A stretch of DNA of 64,000 nucleotides, taken from Thermothielavioides terrestris NRRL 8126. Lineage: Eukaryota; Ascomycota; Sordariomycetes; Sordariales; Chaetomiaceae. Location of the stretch: the NCBI RefSeq assembly GCF_000226115.1, contig NC_016457.1, positions 3,286,001 to 3,350,000 on the forward strand, given 5' to 3'. The notes below the pieces were generated by a model, which worked only from the letters and a program-made list of their open reading frames with translations, did no database searches and had not been told where the DNA came from. Both the position numbers and the translations under genes were made by a program. Of this stretch, positions 1 through 9,386 are shown in pieces. How positions within the stretch are numbered: position 1 is the stretch's first letter; every line of letters begins with the position of its first letter.

Positions 1-1
1 C

Positions 2-1366
2 GCGAAGCCAGAATCGGCCGAAGAAGATCGGGGCCTAATCAACGACGGCCCGCCCGCAACGCCCCCAGCAACAACATTACGGCCCCCAACAGCAGACGCC
101 TCGCGAGGAGCTACTTCCCCGATTGCCAAGTTTGGCCCACTAAACTTCGCCCCCGATCTCGACTTGGTCCAGAAGCTATTCCCCCCATCGCCGTCACCTC
201 CCACACGCATTTCCCAAACGGATCGCGAGCTGCCGGACCACATCATCAACGATAGCTTCACCGAGATTTCAGAGCGCAAAACCTGGTATCGCATCTCTCG
301 ACTGGGGTCGTCACGGAGGCACAATGCCGCAGACGACGAGAGTTACAGACGGGTGGCCTGGCAGTCGTCGACAGTGCACGACGATGTCATCAAGATCGTC
401 CGCCGATGGATGGAAGAAGATTCCATCGCCGGGCGTGTCGCTCTCGGCGGTGGCATATCCAAGACGCAGAAGAACATGTTTGGCTGGGATTCGGCTGCCG
501 AGCCTGTTGCCCTGGAAGCCGTGTTTGGGAGGAAGAAATCACACGCGAGAGCCTCCTCGCTCCAGCCTATCAAGACTACCGGCCCTGCTTCTCAAGGCTT
601 GGCTGGCATGGCAAACAGAACCCCTGGTCCCACGCATCGGCCTTCGGGCAGTGCCGGGCCAGCTGTCCCCTCATTCGGTTGGAGCAACGGCTCACCTGTC
701 TCCAGCAGACCGCCACCCACGCCGAGCATGTTACGTGAGCCACCAAACGCCAGTGCTGCCGCTTGCCAGGCTTCTGCATCTACAGCTCCGGTTCGCGGCG
801 TAGCTGAGCCTGGCGCCTCCCTCTCACAGCCAATTGCTGTCCCCGCCGATGGGGGTCTCCAAGTCAACGAAACCGCCGCTGCTGACGGCGGCGATGATGA
901 TGAATGGGGTGAGATGGTGTCTTCGCCGGTGGCACCTCCGGTTGCTCAAAGTCTCGCCAGCGTACCTATCCAGGGTGCATCTGAGCACCAATCCAATGTT
1001 GACGTCGGCGGTAATCAGGTGGGAGGGCCAGGTCCAAGCTACCCATGGGGCACGGCTGATTTCTCGGTATTTGAGTCGGCTGCCGCGAAGCCGGCCCCGC
1101 ATGCCCAAGCCCCGGTGTCTATCCCAGACTCCATGCGGCCTCCGGCTAAGGCCGTGTCTAAGCTGGGGAACCCAGCAGTTCTGGCCACTTCGACGACAAG
1201 GGCGTCCGACCCTGCGGGGACGTTGACCAGCGATCGGCCGCCCACACAACCTGCCCGATTAGGCGCAGTAGACATCCCATCTGGCTCCCCGCAGCACGAA
1301 GACGACTACGAATCGGCGCAGCGCATCATCGCAAATTTGCCCGATCTCTCCTACATGCTTCGATGA
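2..1366 (+). CDS. 3' part of a low-complexity fungal protein of unknown function (5' end outside window)
   Basis: The frame is open from the first bases of the window without an ATG that must be the start, so this is the C-terminal part (about 454 codons) of a longer gene. An ordered segment at about residues 70-165 of the visible part contains RKTWYRISRLGS, RVAWQSSTVHDDVIKIV and RRWMEEDSIAGRVALGGG. The rest is rich in Pro, Ser, Ala and Gly and is probably disordered. A short ordered motif (DYESAQRIIANLPDLSYML) closes the protein at the stop. I do not recognise a catalytic domain. The ordered segment looks conserved rather than random, which suggests a scaffold or regulatory protein, but no function can be assigned. 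GC-rich third positions match the neighbouring genes. Confidence 0.75.
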   Translation, partial: AKPESAEEDRGLINDGPPATPPATTLRPPTADASRGATSPIAKFGPLNFAPDLDLVQKLFPPSPSPPTRISQTDRELPDHIINDSFTEISERKTWYRISRLGSSRRHNAADDESYRRVAWQSSTVHDDVIKIVRRWMEEDSIAGRVALGGGISKTQKNMFGWDSAAEPVALEAVFGRKKSHARASSLQPIKTTGPASQGLAGMANRTPGPTHRPSGSAGPAVPSFGWSNGSPVSSRPPPTPSMLREPPNASAAACQASASTAPVRGVAEPGASLSQPIAVPADGGLQVNETAAADGGDDDEWGEMVSSPVAPPVAQSLASVPIQGASEHQSNVDVGGNQVGGPGPSYPWGTADFSVFESAAAKPAPHAQAPVSIPDSMRPPAKAVSKLGNPAVLATSTTRASDPAGTLTSDRPPTQPARLGAVDIPSGSPQHEDDYESAQRIIANLPDLSYMLR

Positions 1367-2189
1367 CGGCTCTCCCGGCCACAGCCGGGACAGCAAGTAC
1401 CTTAATTGTATGAAACCTGCCTCATCGGCCCAGCGGGTGGTTCTTGTTCTAGGTGCATGGCATGGGCGTTCGGGGTAACAGGCATGGATTAGTTCTTCTA
1501 CGCATGTACATCAGAAATACACACGGCACATGGCGCATAACCCTGCGAGTGGGCGAGCATGCGACTTGGCAGATGGGACCGCCCAATGGCCCTTTGCGGG
1601 ATACAAAACAAGATTGCTGCAGCTGAGCCTGGACTCACAGGGGACAATGACGAGTGCCTCGGCCGCTCGCTCATCTCCTCCGCCCCCCGGATTTCCGTGT
1701 CGGTAAGGTCCACACAAAGCGCTCGGAGTCGCGAGAAGCTCGTACCTTGCACAAATCAGCTGCGAGCCTGTTTCTGTGTAGTGTAACTACCTCAGCTCGC
1801 ACACCGCCCAATGCCGGTCCAGAGTGCCGGGGTAACTTAGGTTCCACATCCCCGCAAACTTGGGTCCCGTTCGTGCAGAATCCGGGGCCTCCGCGCATCA
1901 GAGAGGGCCCATTCCCAAGCCGAAACGGCTGCCGACAACGCGGCCGATCAATCACGGGGTATCCCAAGCTTACATTGGCGGAGACGGCGGGGAGGAGGAG
2001 ACGATCCGCTCGACCTTGGAACGGGCGGCCACTACACGAGTAAGCCGAGTGGAAAACGACTTCTGAGCCGAGGGGGGAGGGAAACGAACATCTAATGCCC
2101 GTCGATATAAACCCCGTTTTCGATTGTTGAGCGACCCCTGAACCGAGCGTGTCCGGGTAGTTGTACGTAGTGTTTGCGACGGCGTGATC
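1367..2189. other. Intergenic region upstream of the P450 gene
   Basis: About 820 bp separate the stop of the first gene from the ATG at 2190. I see no convincing coding frame on either strand. The right part is the presumed promoter of the P450 gene. Confidence 0.6.
2105..2111 (+). promoter_or_regulatory. TATA-like box of the P450 gene
   Basis: The heptamer ATATAAA lies 79 bp before the ATG at 2190, in an otherwise GC-rich promoter. The spacing resembles that of the TATA-like boxes before the BNR gene and the small secreted protein gene in this window. Confidence 0.4.
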
Positions 2190-3788
2190 ATGGCGGTCAT
2201 CAACCTCATCCTCTCGCCGTGGGCGCCAGCCGCGCTGCTCGTCGCGGCCGTGGTCTACTACGTGTATCCGTACCTGGTGACCTACCGGCACCTGCGACAC
2301 ATCCCGGCGCCGTTCCCGGCGCAGTTCACCAACTGGTGGCTGCTGCTGGTGTGCCGCCGCGGCGATCGCTACGCCACGGTCGACAAGGTGCACAAGAAGC
2401 TGGGTCCGGTCGTGCGCATCCAGCCCAACCACGTCAGCATCCTCGACGACGAGGCAATCCAGGCCATCTACGGGCACGGTAACGGCTTCCTGAAATCGTG
2501 AGTGGGATGGGCGCGGAAAGGTGGATATCCTTGTGCTGGACGCTGAGGCTCACACCCCCGCAGGGACTTCTACGACGCGTTCGTAAGCATCCAGCGCGGC
2601 CTGTTCAACACGCGGGACCGCGCCGAGCACACGCGCAAGCGCAAGATCGTGTCGCACACCTTCTCGGTCAAGTCGGTCGCCCAGTTCGAGCCCTACATCC
2701 ACAGCAACCTCGAGCTGTTCGTGCGCCAGCTGGACGACCTGATCGCGCGGTCGACGAGCCCCGACGGGGCGGCGCACCTCGACTGCCTGCACTGGTTCAA
2801 CTACCTCGCCTTCGACGTGATCGGCGACCTGGCCTTCGGCGCGCCCTTCGGCATGCTCTCGTCGGGCGCCGACATGGCCGAGGTGCGCGCCTCGCCGGAC
2901 AGCCCGCCCATCTACGCGCCCGCGATCGAGATCCTCAACCGCCGCGGCGAGGTCTCGGCCACGCTCGGCATCCTCCCGCAGCTCAAGCCCTACGCCAAGT
3001 ACCTGCCGGACCCCTTCTTCTCCAAGGGGCTCAGCGCGGTGGAGAAGCTGGCGGGCATCGCGATCGCGCGCGTCAAGGCGCGGCTCGAGAACCCGCCGCC
3101 GGCGTCGCGCAAGGACCTGCTGCAGCGGCTGATCGACGGGCGCGACGAGAAAGGCCAGCCGCTCGGTCGGGAGGAGCTGACGGCGGAGGCGCTGACGCAG
3201 CTGATCGCGGGCAGCGACACGACGTCCAACTCGTCGTGCGCGCTGCTGTTCCACGCGGCGCGCACGCCGGGCGTGCTGGCGCGGCTGCGCGCCGAGCTGG
3301 ACGCCGCCGTGCCGGCCGACCTGGTCGTGCCCACCTTCGACCTCGTGCGCGACCTGCCCTACCTGTCCGCCGTCGTCAACGAGACGCTGCGCTTCCACTC
3401 GACCTCGGGCATCGGCCTGCCCCGCGAGGTGCCCCGCGACGGCCAGGGCGTCCACATCGCGGGCCACTACTTCCCGCCGGGCACGGTGCTGAGCGTGCCG
3501 ACGTATTCGATCCACCACTCCAAGGAGATCTGGGGCCCCGACGCGGACGAGTTCCGGCCGGAGCGGTGGGATAACCTGACGGCGAGGCAGAAGAATGCCT
3601 TCATCCCCTTCAGCTACGGGCCCCGGGCGTGCGTGGGCAGGAACGTGGCCGAGATGGAGATGAAGCTGATCGTGGCCACGTGGGCGAGGCGGTACGACGT
3701 GTCCCTGCAGCAGGATCATATGGATACGAGGGAGGGGTTCTTGCGGAAGCCGCTGGGGCTGAAGATTGCGCTGAAGCGGAGGCAGTGA
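2190..3788 (+). CDS. bphA: Cytochrome P450, CYP53-type benzoate 4-monooxygenase
   Basis: Exons 2190-2497 and 2564-3788 give a 510-residue protein. The intron 2498-2563 (GTGAGT...CCGCAG) joins AAATC to GGACTTC in frame. An N-terminal membrane anchor (about residues 3-22) fits an ER-bound class II P450. The P450 marks are all present: I-helix AGSDTTSN, K-helix ETLR, and the haem loop FSYGPRACVGRN with Cys459 as ligand. The N-terminal half has the stretches HIPAPFPAQFTNWW, VRIQPNHVSILDD, IYGHGNGFLKS and RGLFNTRDRAEHTRKRK. As I remember them, these mark CYP53 benzoate para-hydroxylases (Aspergillus niger bphA). The inferred reaction is NADPH- and O2-dependent conversion of benzoate to 4-hydroxybenzoate, entering the beta-ketoadipate route. 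The ATG at 2190 is chosen because the in-frame GTG two codons earlier is not a likely eukaryotic start. The subfamily could be checked by phylogeny; another CYP53-clan substrate is possible. Confidence 0.9.
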
Positions 3789-4397
3789 GAAGGAGGGCGG
3801 TTTCGTGCGGAGGAGGCATGGACGCTATCCAGGTGTCTGTCCCGAACCCGAAATCGGCACCGGTTGTCCAGTACGTGTTGTAAAGCTGTAAAATGCGGTG
3901 TCTGCTTGGCGGTTACCATGAGTACATCCATCCTTTGGGCAAATCAATTTGAAGTGTACTGGCTCGGATTAGCGTGCCTTGCTAAACATTTGTGCAAATC
4001 ATAGTACGCCCTGGTCTCAGGGGCTGGCGAGTGCGGTGAACCCAAGTAGCAGTGCAACGGGCGGCCTAACCATCTTCATCTAAGTCAAGATCCAATGACT
4101 ACCAGCGCTGAACTTGGGCAATGTCGTGTAGCCTCCAAGAACTCGTCAGTGATCTCTTAGTAGTGCCAATTAGGTATATTTTATACCAACACCCAATGGG
4201 GTATCAGCTTGTGATTTTATCAACCCAACATGCTCCAGGATGTCCTCCTTTCCAAAGTTCGCCAGCATTATGTCCGTATCAAACTGCCCATAGGGCCGGC
4301 ATCACCTAGTGATCATCGTCTCCTTCCTCATACGCGTCAATAACCCGTAGGTATGTGCGATTGCCGCTGAAATCGAACCAGCGACCTCCACGTCAGG
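3789..4397. other. Intergenic region, slightly AT-richer
   Basis: This is the convergent space between the P450 gene and the SLATT pseudogene. There is no supportable gene. A patch around 4150-4215 is AT-rich. A T-arm-like hairpin near 4360-4395 was considered and rejected as a tRNA. Confidence 0.5.
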
Positions 4398-5638
4398 TCA
4401 GCTCCTGACCGAAACATGTGCCTCATCCGGCTGGTCGCCATGATGCGAGAAAGTGATGGAGACCTCGCGGGGCGGGCGCGGCCTGTGCTGCTCCGCTTCG
4501 CTGACGACGGCCTTCCCAAGGTCTCGGAGCTCCGCTGCCACACGCTTCTCCTCGTCCTGGACAGCGTGCGTGGCGGTATCTGCTGCGCTCCGCGCGGCGT
4601 CCTGCGCGCCCTTCTCGATCCGGCTCTTAATTTGCTCCAGCGTGTCTTCCACGCTCCGCAGCCTCGCCACGAAGTCGACGGACTTTGCCTCCACGTCCTC
4701 AGACACGGAGCCCACGTTGCTCCTCAGCTTGCGGGCCATGTCGTCGAGCCCCCGCAGCCGGCCGACCGCCTCTTCCGCCTTCGCTTCCAGGCCGCCGGGG
4801 AGGTGGCTTCTCAACTTCTGGACCGTGTCGTCGAGCCCGCGCAGCTTGCCCGCCAAATCTTCCGCCTTGGATTATCTGCCGCCGGGAACGTGGCTCTTGA
4901 GTTTCCGGAGCGTGTCGTCCAGCCCGTGCAGCTTGCCGGCGATGGCCTCGACTCTGGAGGTGTTGACGCCCTCGAAGCGGCTGTTGTTCGTCTTGGAATT
5001 GTAGCTGTCCGGCGTGTTCATCTCGATCTCGCGCTTCGTGCTGTCGTACATCTCGCGGACCGCGTCGACGACCTCGTAGACGTCGAGCGTGCAGCCCTCG
5101 AGGGTGAAGTCGCGCTCGCGCTGCTCGATGAACTCGCGCACCTTCTTCCACTCGTTGGCGTAGTACTTGAGGCGGGCCGGGTAGCCCGAGCCCTTGAGGA
5201 AGGTCAGGAAACCGGCGATGATGGTGTTGATGGCGCCGAAGGCGGTGATGGCCTTGTTGTCGGCGCTGGCGGCGCCGAGAGCGGTCAGAGCGGCGGTGAC
5301 GATGATCTGCAGGAAGTAGCAGGTGTTGATGACGGCCGAGAACACCTTGTAGCTGTCCTCAGCCTTCTGCTCAGAGCGCACGACGCGCGCATACAGACCG
5401 ACGTTGTCAGCGGGCGGGCGGCGGATTCGGTGAAGCCCAGGTGTGAAGGGGTGGCGATGCCTAGCGTCAAGCGGAACAGCGTCAGGGCGTCGTCGCTGGC
5501 GATGCGCTGGCTGGTCCTGTTGACGTTGCCCGGCGGCAGCGCGGACGACGCTGCCCCTTGTTCCTCGCCTGGCCGGGCGCTTGGCCGGCGCCGCCCAAAG
5601 CCGAACAGGCGCATGACGGCCTGGACATAGGAAGCCAT
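4398..5638 (-). pseudogene. Broken fungal SLATT (2-TM effector) domain gene with C-terminal 29-residue repeats
   Basis: Read leftwards from an ATG at 5638, the protein starts MASYVQAVMRLFGFG and continues through SDDALTLFRLTLGI. A one-base loss in a C-rich run near 5405-5425 then throws the frame. The neighbouring frame carries on with ADNVGLYARVVRSEQKAE and two hydrophobic helices (around NTCYFLQIIVTAALTALG and AINTIIAGFLTFL). This is the layout of the fungal SLATT family, two-helix membrane proteins proposed as pore-type effectors in conflict systems. After a basic, charged region, a 29-residue unit repeats (GLDDTLRKLKSHVPGG, GLDDTVQKLRSHLPGG, GLDDMARKLRSNVGS) and is probably coiled coil. 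A TAA at 4870-4872 lies in the first unit where the next unit has Glu. The frame then stays open to 4398. Two lesions argue for a pseudogene; assembly error in the C-run remains possible for the first. Confidence 0.75.
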
Positions 5639-7189
5639 GCTGTTGCTGCTGTGGGTTCTTCACAGCACGTCACGTCGGACCCGCGCGGTCTGCCGTTTGG
5701 AAGAGGACGACGGAGAAAGCGCGCGCTGCGCCGAGGACATCTGGGGAGCATCTTGACTTTCAACGTGGCAAACGCCCGGCTGGCCCTGGATGCATGCGTC
5801 CTTTGGCCTTTGTCATTTTCCCATCAAGCATCCACAAGGACCGCCAGGACCAATAAACCGATGTGCGCAGCGTCGGGGGCAGTATGCTGTGGCTGCTTGC
5901 TGCCTCTCGAGACTCATGTTAAGGAACGAGGCCAAGGCGCCATTGGCCGCGAGGATCGGCTGGTCGCCGTTGTCGGGAAGGAACGAAGTTAGTGTACGGC
6001 TGGCGTCGATCACCTTCCCTGGCTGGCGACGCAGCTCAGCCTGTGCTCGCCTAGCATGCGAGAACGGGTTAGCAGCGTGGGAACGAAGGGTTGTTCCGCT
6101 CCCTCTCCCGGGCCATGAAGCCCTGCTGTGCAACGCTCCAGCTCTCGCTAAATACACTACCTGGTAGTTCCACTAAGTGATTAAACTTGGGCTAAGATGG
6201 TTCTGAGCTTGTGGCGCTCACACTAGTGTATGTTCACTACTGTGGAAATTTCGCAACATAGATTACACTTCAAAGCTGCGCACACGGTCCGCCATCATAG
6301 GAGGGACCCGAACGTTCGCGGAGAAGGCGAGCCATTCCATGGCCTAAAGCTGATGCCAGACATTGCGAGAGATTGCGTAAGATCTACTGCTGTCGCGGCC
6401 ATAGAGGAGGGCACGTCCGGCACGACTTTTGGTAGGCTAGCTTGCCCAAAGATTTGATGTCCTCAACCGGCGTAGCACGAGGTGCCTCGGCACGGATCCA
6501 TGATGACGATGAGGGGGGGCATCTAAGTTGACTAGCAAACTGCGTCCCAGGGCGGCACGCCTGGCCGACGAACTGTGTTGTAGCAGCACCGCAGTGAGGA
6601 GACGTTGAAGCGCCAGGTAGGGCCGCTTTGCACAATGCTCCTCGACCTATGTAGGGAATCCAACCGAAGAAACTTGGCGCAGAAGCTGGAATACCGGAAG
6701 CTAGTGGTGATTAAGATTCTATTTTCCCTCCTGTGCTGCAGAAAACGCATTGCTTAACAAGCCCGGGTAGACGGTTGCCGTCCCCTCTGATGATTATTGA
6801 ATGTTGCTCGTCAGCATTAAGAACTCCCAGTCCCAACAGCCTGTAACCTGAAGCTCACCATGCAGCGTCGACGTCAATACAGCGTTGATCCCAGGAGTGA
6901 GGCTTTCTGCCTAGGGACTCGTGGAGCTCTAGTAGGGTAAAATAGTCAAATCGTCTGGCATGACTGGGTTACATCTTGCAGCTTGGACTCGACTTGAGGG
7001 AGTGCAACTTCCAAGTTCCTCTGCCACTGACCTCAGATAAACCAACCACCATGTCCCTGCAACCGAGCTCTCTGACCTTACGAGCGACAGAACGTGAGGA
7101 CAACCCAATATGTGCCAAAACCTCCCAGGTACGGATGCCTTCTCTCCGGCCCAATGCAAAGCTGCAAAGACAAGGCTGGGGCTGTTGGT

Positions 7190-7288
<99 letters not shown>

Positions 7289-7841
7289 GGATTAACTGGG
7301 GGAACACTAAGAGTGTCGCTGACACTGCCACATCCTCGCTTCGACACTAGCCGGCTGCGCTGCAACGTCGCGAGCTCTCAAGTCGGCAAAGCCAAGCGCA
7401 AAAAGAGTCAAGCCTCACGGAGCTGGGGACGAAATAGCTGCCGTTTCTACCCCTCCCGGCGCAGCAAGACCCTGAATCATGCCACACCACCCGCTAGGCA
7501 TCTCAGCCGTTATTCAGGTAATTTAAATACCGGGCAGCCGGGCTCAGCTACTTGCAGCGCATCGTCGCGACGATGCGGCTGTGCATTGCAGCAACCCCCC
7601 GCCCCCCACCCCAGAGCCTTGTCTTGCTTGTTCTGTCGTTTAAGTACCTGAGCCTTCCTCGACCTTTCCTTTCGCCATCCCTGTCAGGGCCGACTCTTTC
7701 CCTTTCCTCTAGTTGCTAGCACTGCATTACAATGCAACTGTTTCCGTGAAGCAAGGGCCCGAGTCTCCAGCAAACCAGCCTATTTGCGACTCAACTAGCT
7801 CGAGGGAAGTCGTGGAAGACCATCAAGTTAAGTCCGGAACG
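5639..7841. other. Gene-free 2.2 kb stretch
   Basis: I find no frame with family resemblance or plausible start/intron structure on either strand. The stretch holds the T/G homopolymer at 7192-7290 and, at its right end, the promoter of the membrane-protein gene at 7842. Confidence 0.5.
7192..7290. repeat. Homopolymer pair: T76 followed directly by G23
   Basis: Positions 7192-7267 are all T and 7268-7290 are all G, with no interruption in either run. Any long frame through this region is an artefact of poly-Phe/poly-Gly (or poly-Lys/poly-Pro) translation. It may be a real low-complexity tract or an assembly/base-calling artefact. Confidence 0.95.
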
Positions 7842-9161
7842 ATGAAGAGGGGGCGCCATTACCTACATCTTCTGATTCTCCTCGCTGCGGCGGCTGCAGG
7901 CCCTGTGCAAGCCTTCAACCTCCGCACCTGGCTGGATAATCCCCCTTACGCAGGAGGCGGCACGGCACAAGAGCAGATCCAATGCTACGCGCTCCCCTAC
8001 GGCGCCATCGGCTTCTCGAGCCATCTTCTGACCTACCTGACGGCCTTCCTCCTCTCAATCGGCCGTCACCCGTTGTTGTTCTGGAACCGACTCAAGAGGC
8101 GGCGCTTCAATATCTTCGTTTCGGCCGTTGGCTTCTGCGTCTCCTGTCCCGTCACCGTGCTCACGATGGTCCGCTGCCGCCGCACATGGCCCTTCATCCT
8201 CCTGGCCATCTGGAAGCTGTTCCTCTCCGCCACGATCACCATCATGGCCATCCATGCGGCGAGTCTCATCCCCTCGACGCCGCCCGAGCCGCCCAACTCC
8301 CCAGCAGCCACACCAACCTCGTCCCCACCTGACGAGTACGAGTCCGGCCGCCGCATGGACAACCCCACCGTACCCTCTTCCTCTTATGCTTCGAAGTCTT
8401 CACGCCGCTACGAAGAGGAGGCATACCCGCACACCTCGCGTACCGCCAACAACACGATATACGAGCTGCGCCGCCCAGCATCAGCCCCCGCCAGTCCAGA
8501 CGGCGCTGCAGACTCCTATTATTCTTCACGCCGCCACTACAGAGAGAGATCGTACCAGTACACCTCGCGTACCGCCACCGAGACGTCATACGAGCTGCGC
8601 GACTCGGCCACGGACGACGCTGCAGACTCCGATGGCCGGCCGGCGCCGGCCGAAAGAGATGCCAACCGGGAGGCCCCCGCTCGCCGCTATCCCCCCAGCT
8701 GGTCCGAGCAGTTCCAGCGCATCTGGTGGTGGGTGCTCCTCTACTTCGTCGGCACGGTGGTCGGCTTCGTGGGGTTGATGGACATCGTCAAGAACAACAT
8801 GGGCACCGCGGGGCGGCTGCGGGCGGTCACGGGCGCGTTCGGCGGGATCACTCTGTTCCTGGTTCTGCTCTTCGTCATCGGTTCCATGTTCGAGGAAAGG
8901 GACACCAACAGGCGACTAAACAAAGAGCAGGGCGAGCCCCCGAGGGACCGTCGGGGACAGATTGCCGAGCTGCTCTCCAACTTTTCGATCGTGATGTTCT
9001 TGTCGTTCTCGGTGGCGATGGTAGCGATATTGTTTGCCTTCTACACCGACTGGGCCCTGGCCGCGGTCGCCGGCGATCTGGTTGGCATGCCCGGGGGAGA
9101 CAATCTGCTCTTCTACTGGTTGTACTTTGCCGCGAAGCGGTTTCCAATGCTGTCGTGCTAG
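7842..9161 (+). CDS. Multi-pass membrane protein with internal 43-residue repeat, unknown function
   Basis: The frame is open from 7713, but the first ATG is at 7842. It gives 439 residues and an obvious signal peptide (MKRGRHYLHLLILLAAAAAG, cleavage near VQA-FN). An N-terminal lumenal/extracellular stretch follows (WLDNPPYAGGGTAQEQIQCY). Hydrophobic helices lie near residues 55-75, 90-115 and 120-145. A long charged, Tyr/Ser/Arg-rich loop (about 150-285) follows, then four more helices near residues 290-430. The loop holds two imperfect copies of a 43-residue unit ending in HTSRTANNTIYELR and YTSRTATETSYELR. The overall layout matches a group of conserved but uncharacterised membrane proteins of filamentous fungi. 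No transport or enzyme motif is visible. Confidence 0.8.
   Translation: MKRGRHYLHLLILLAAAAAGPVQAFNLRTWLDNPPYAGGGTAQEQIQCYALPYGAIGFSSHLLTYLTAFLLSIGRHPLLFWNRLKRRRFNIFVSAVGFCVSCPVTVLTMVRCRRTWPFILLAIWKLFLSATITIMAIHAASLIPSTPPEPPNSPAATPTSSPPDEYESGRRMDNPTVPSSSYASKSSRRYEEEAYPHTSRTANNTIYELRRPASAPASPDGAADSYYSSRRHYRERSYQYTSRTATETSYELRDSATDDAADSDGRPAPAERDANREAPARRYPPSWSEQFQRIWWWVLLYFVGTVVGFVGLMDIVKNNMGTAGRLRAVTGAFGGITLFLVLLFVIGSMFEERDTNRRLNKEQGEPPRDRRGQIAELLSNFSIVMFLSFSVAMVAILFAFYTDWALAAVAGDLVGMPGGDNLLFYWLYFAAKRFPMLSC
8343..8600 (+). repeat. Imperfect tandem duplication, 129-bp period, inside the membrane-protein gene
   Basis: The block ending CGAGCTGCGC at 8471 recurs with the same end at 8600, exactly 129 bp (43 codons) later. 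Both copies start their shared core with TTCTTCACGCCGC and share CACCTCGCGTACCGCCA. Confidence 0.8.
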
Positions 9162-9386
9162 GAGAGTCAACCGATGGTTAATACGACGGGGAGCTATTTC
9201 TTGGAGCATTACTGTGCCAGGGGCGGATTGCCGATCCATACACTAGGCCTGTGCAGTTTCACACTCCTCTCACCACGCAGTCTAGTTGGTTCCACGTTGT
9301 GAAGAGCCTTGGTGGGTGCTGGAAATGGAAAGCAGGCAGCTCTAACGGAGTAAAACTCTACGGAATCAGAATGCCCCAGACACGAT

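Noticed and set aside
2550..3719. Long minus-strand frame antisense to the P450 gene
   Set aside because: It is an Arg/Val/Asp-rich shadow caused by GC-rich third positions; the sense strand has all P450 motifs.
4340..4400. tRNA-like T-arm on the minus strand (GGTTCGATT flanked by a short stem)
   Set aside because: No matching acceptor stem, D-arm or 7-nt anticodon loop can be drawn; the neighbouring A-box-like string is the coding end of the SLATT pseudogene.
7094..7651. Open frames through the homopolymer tract
   Set aside because: They are open only because T and G runs code for Phe/Gly (or Lys/Pro); there is no flanking homology or codon bias.
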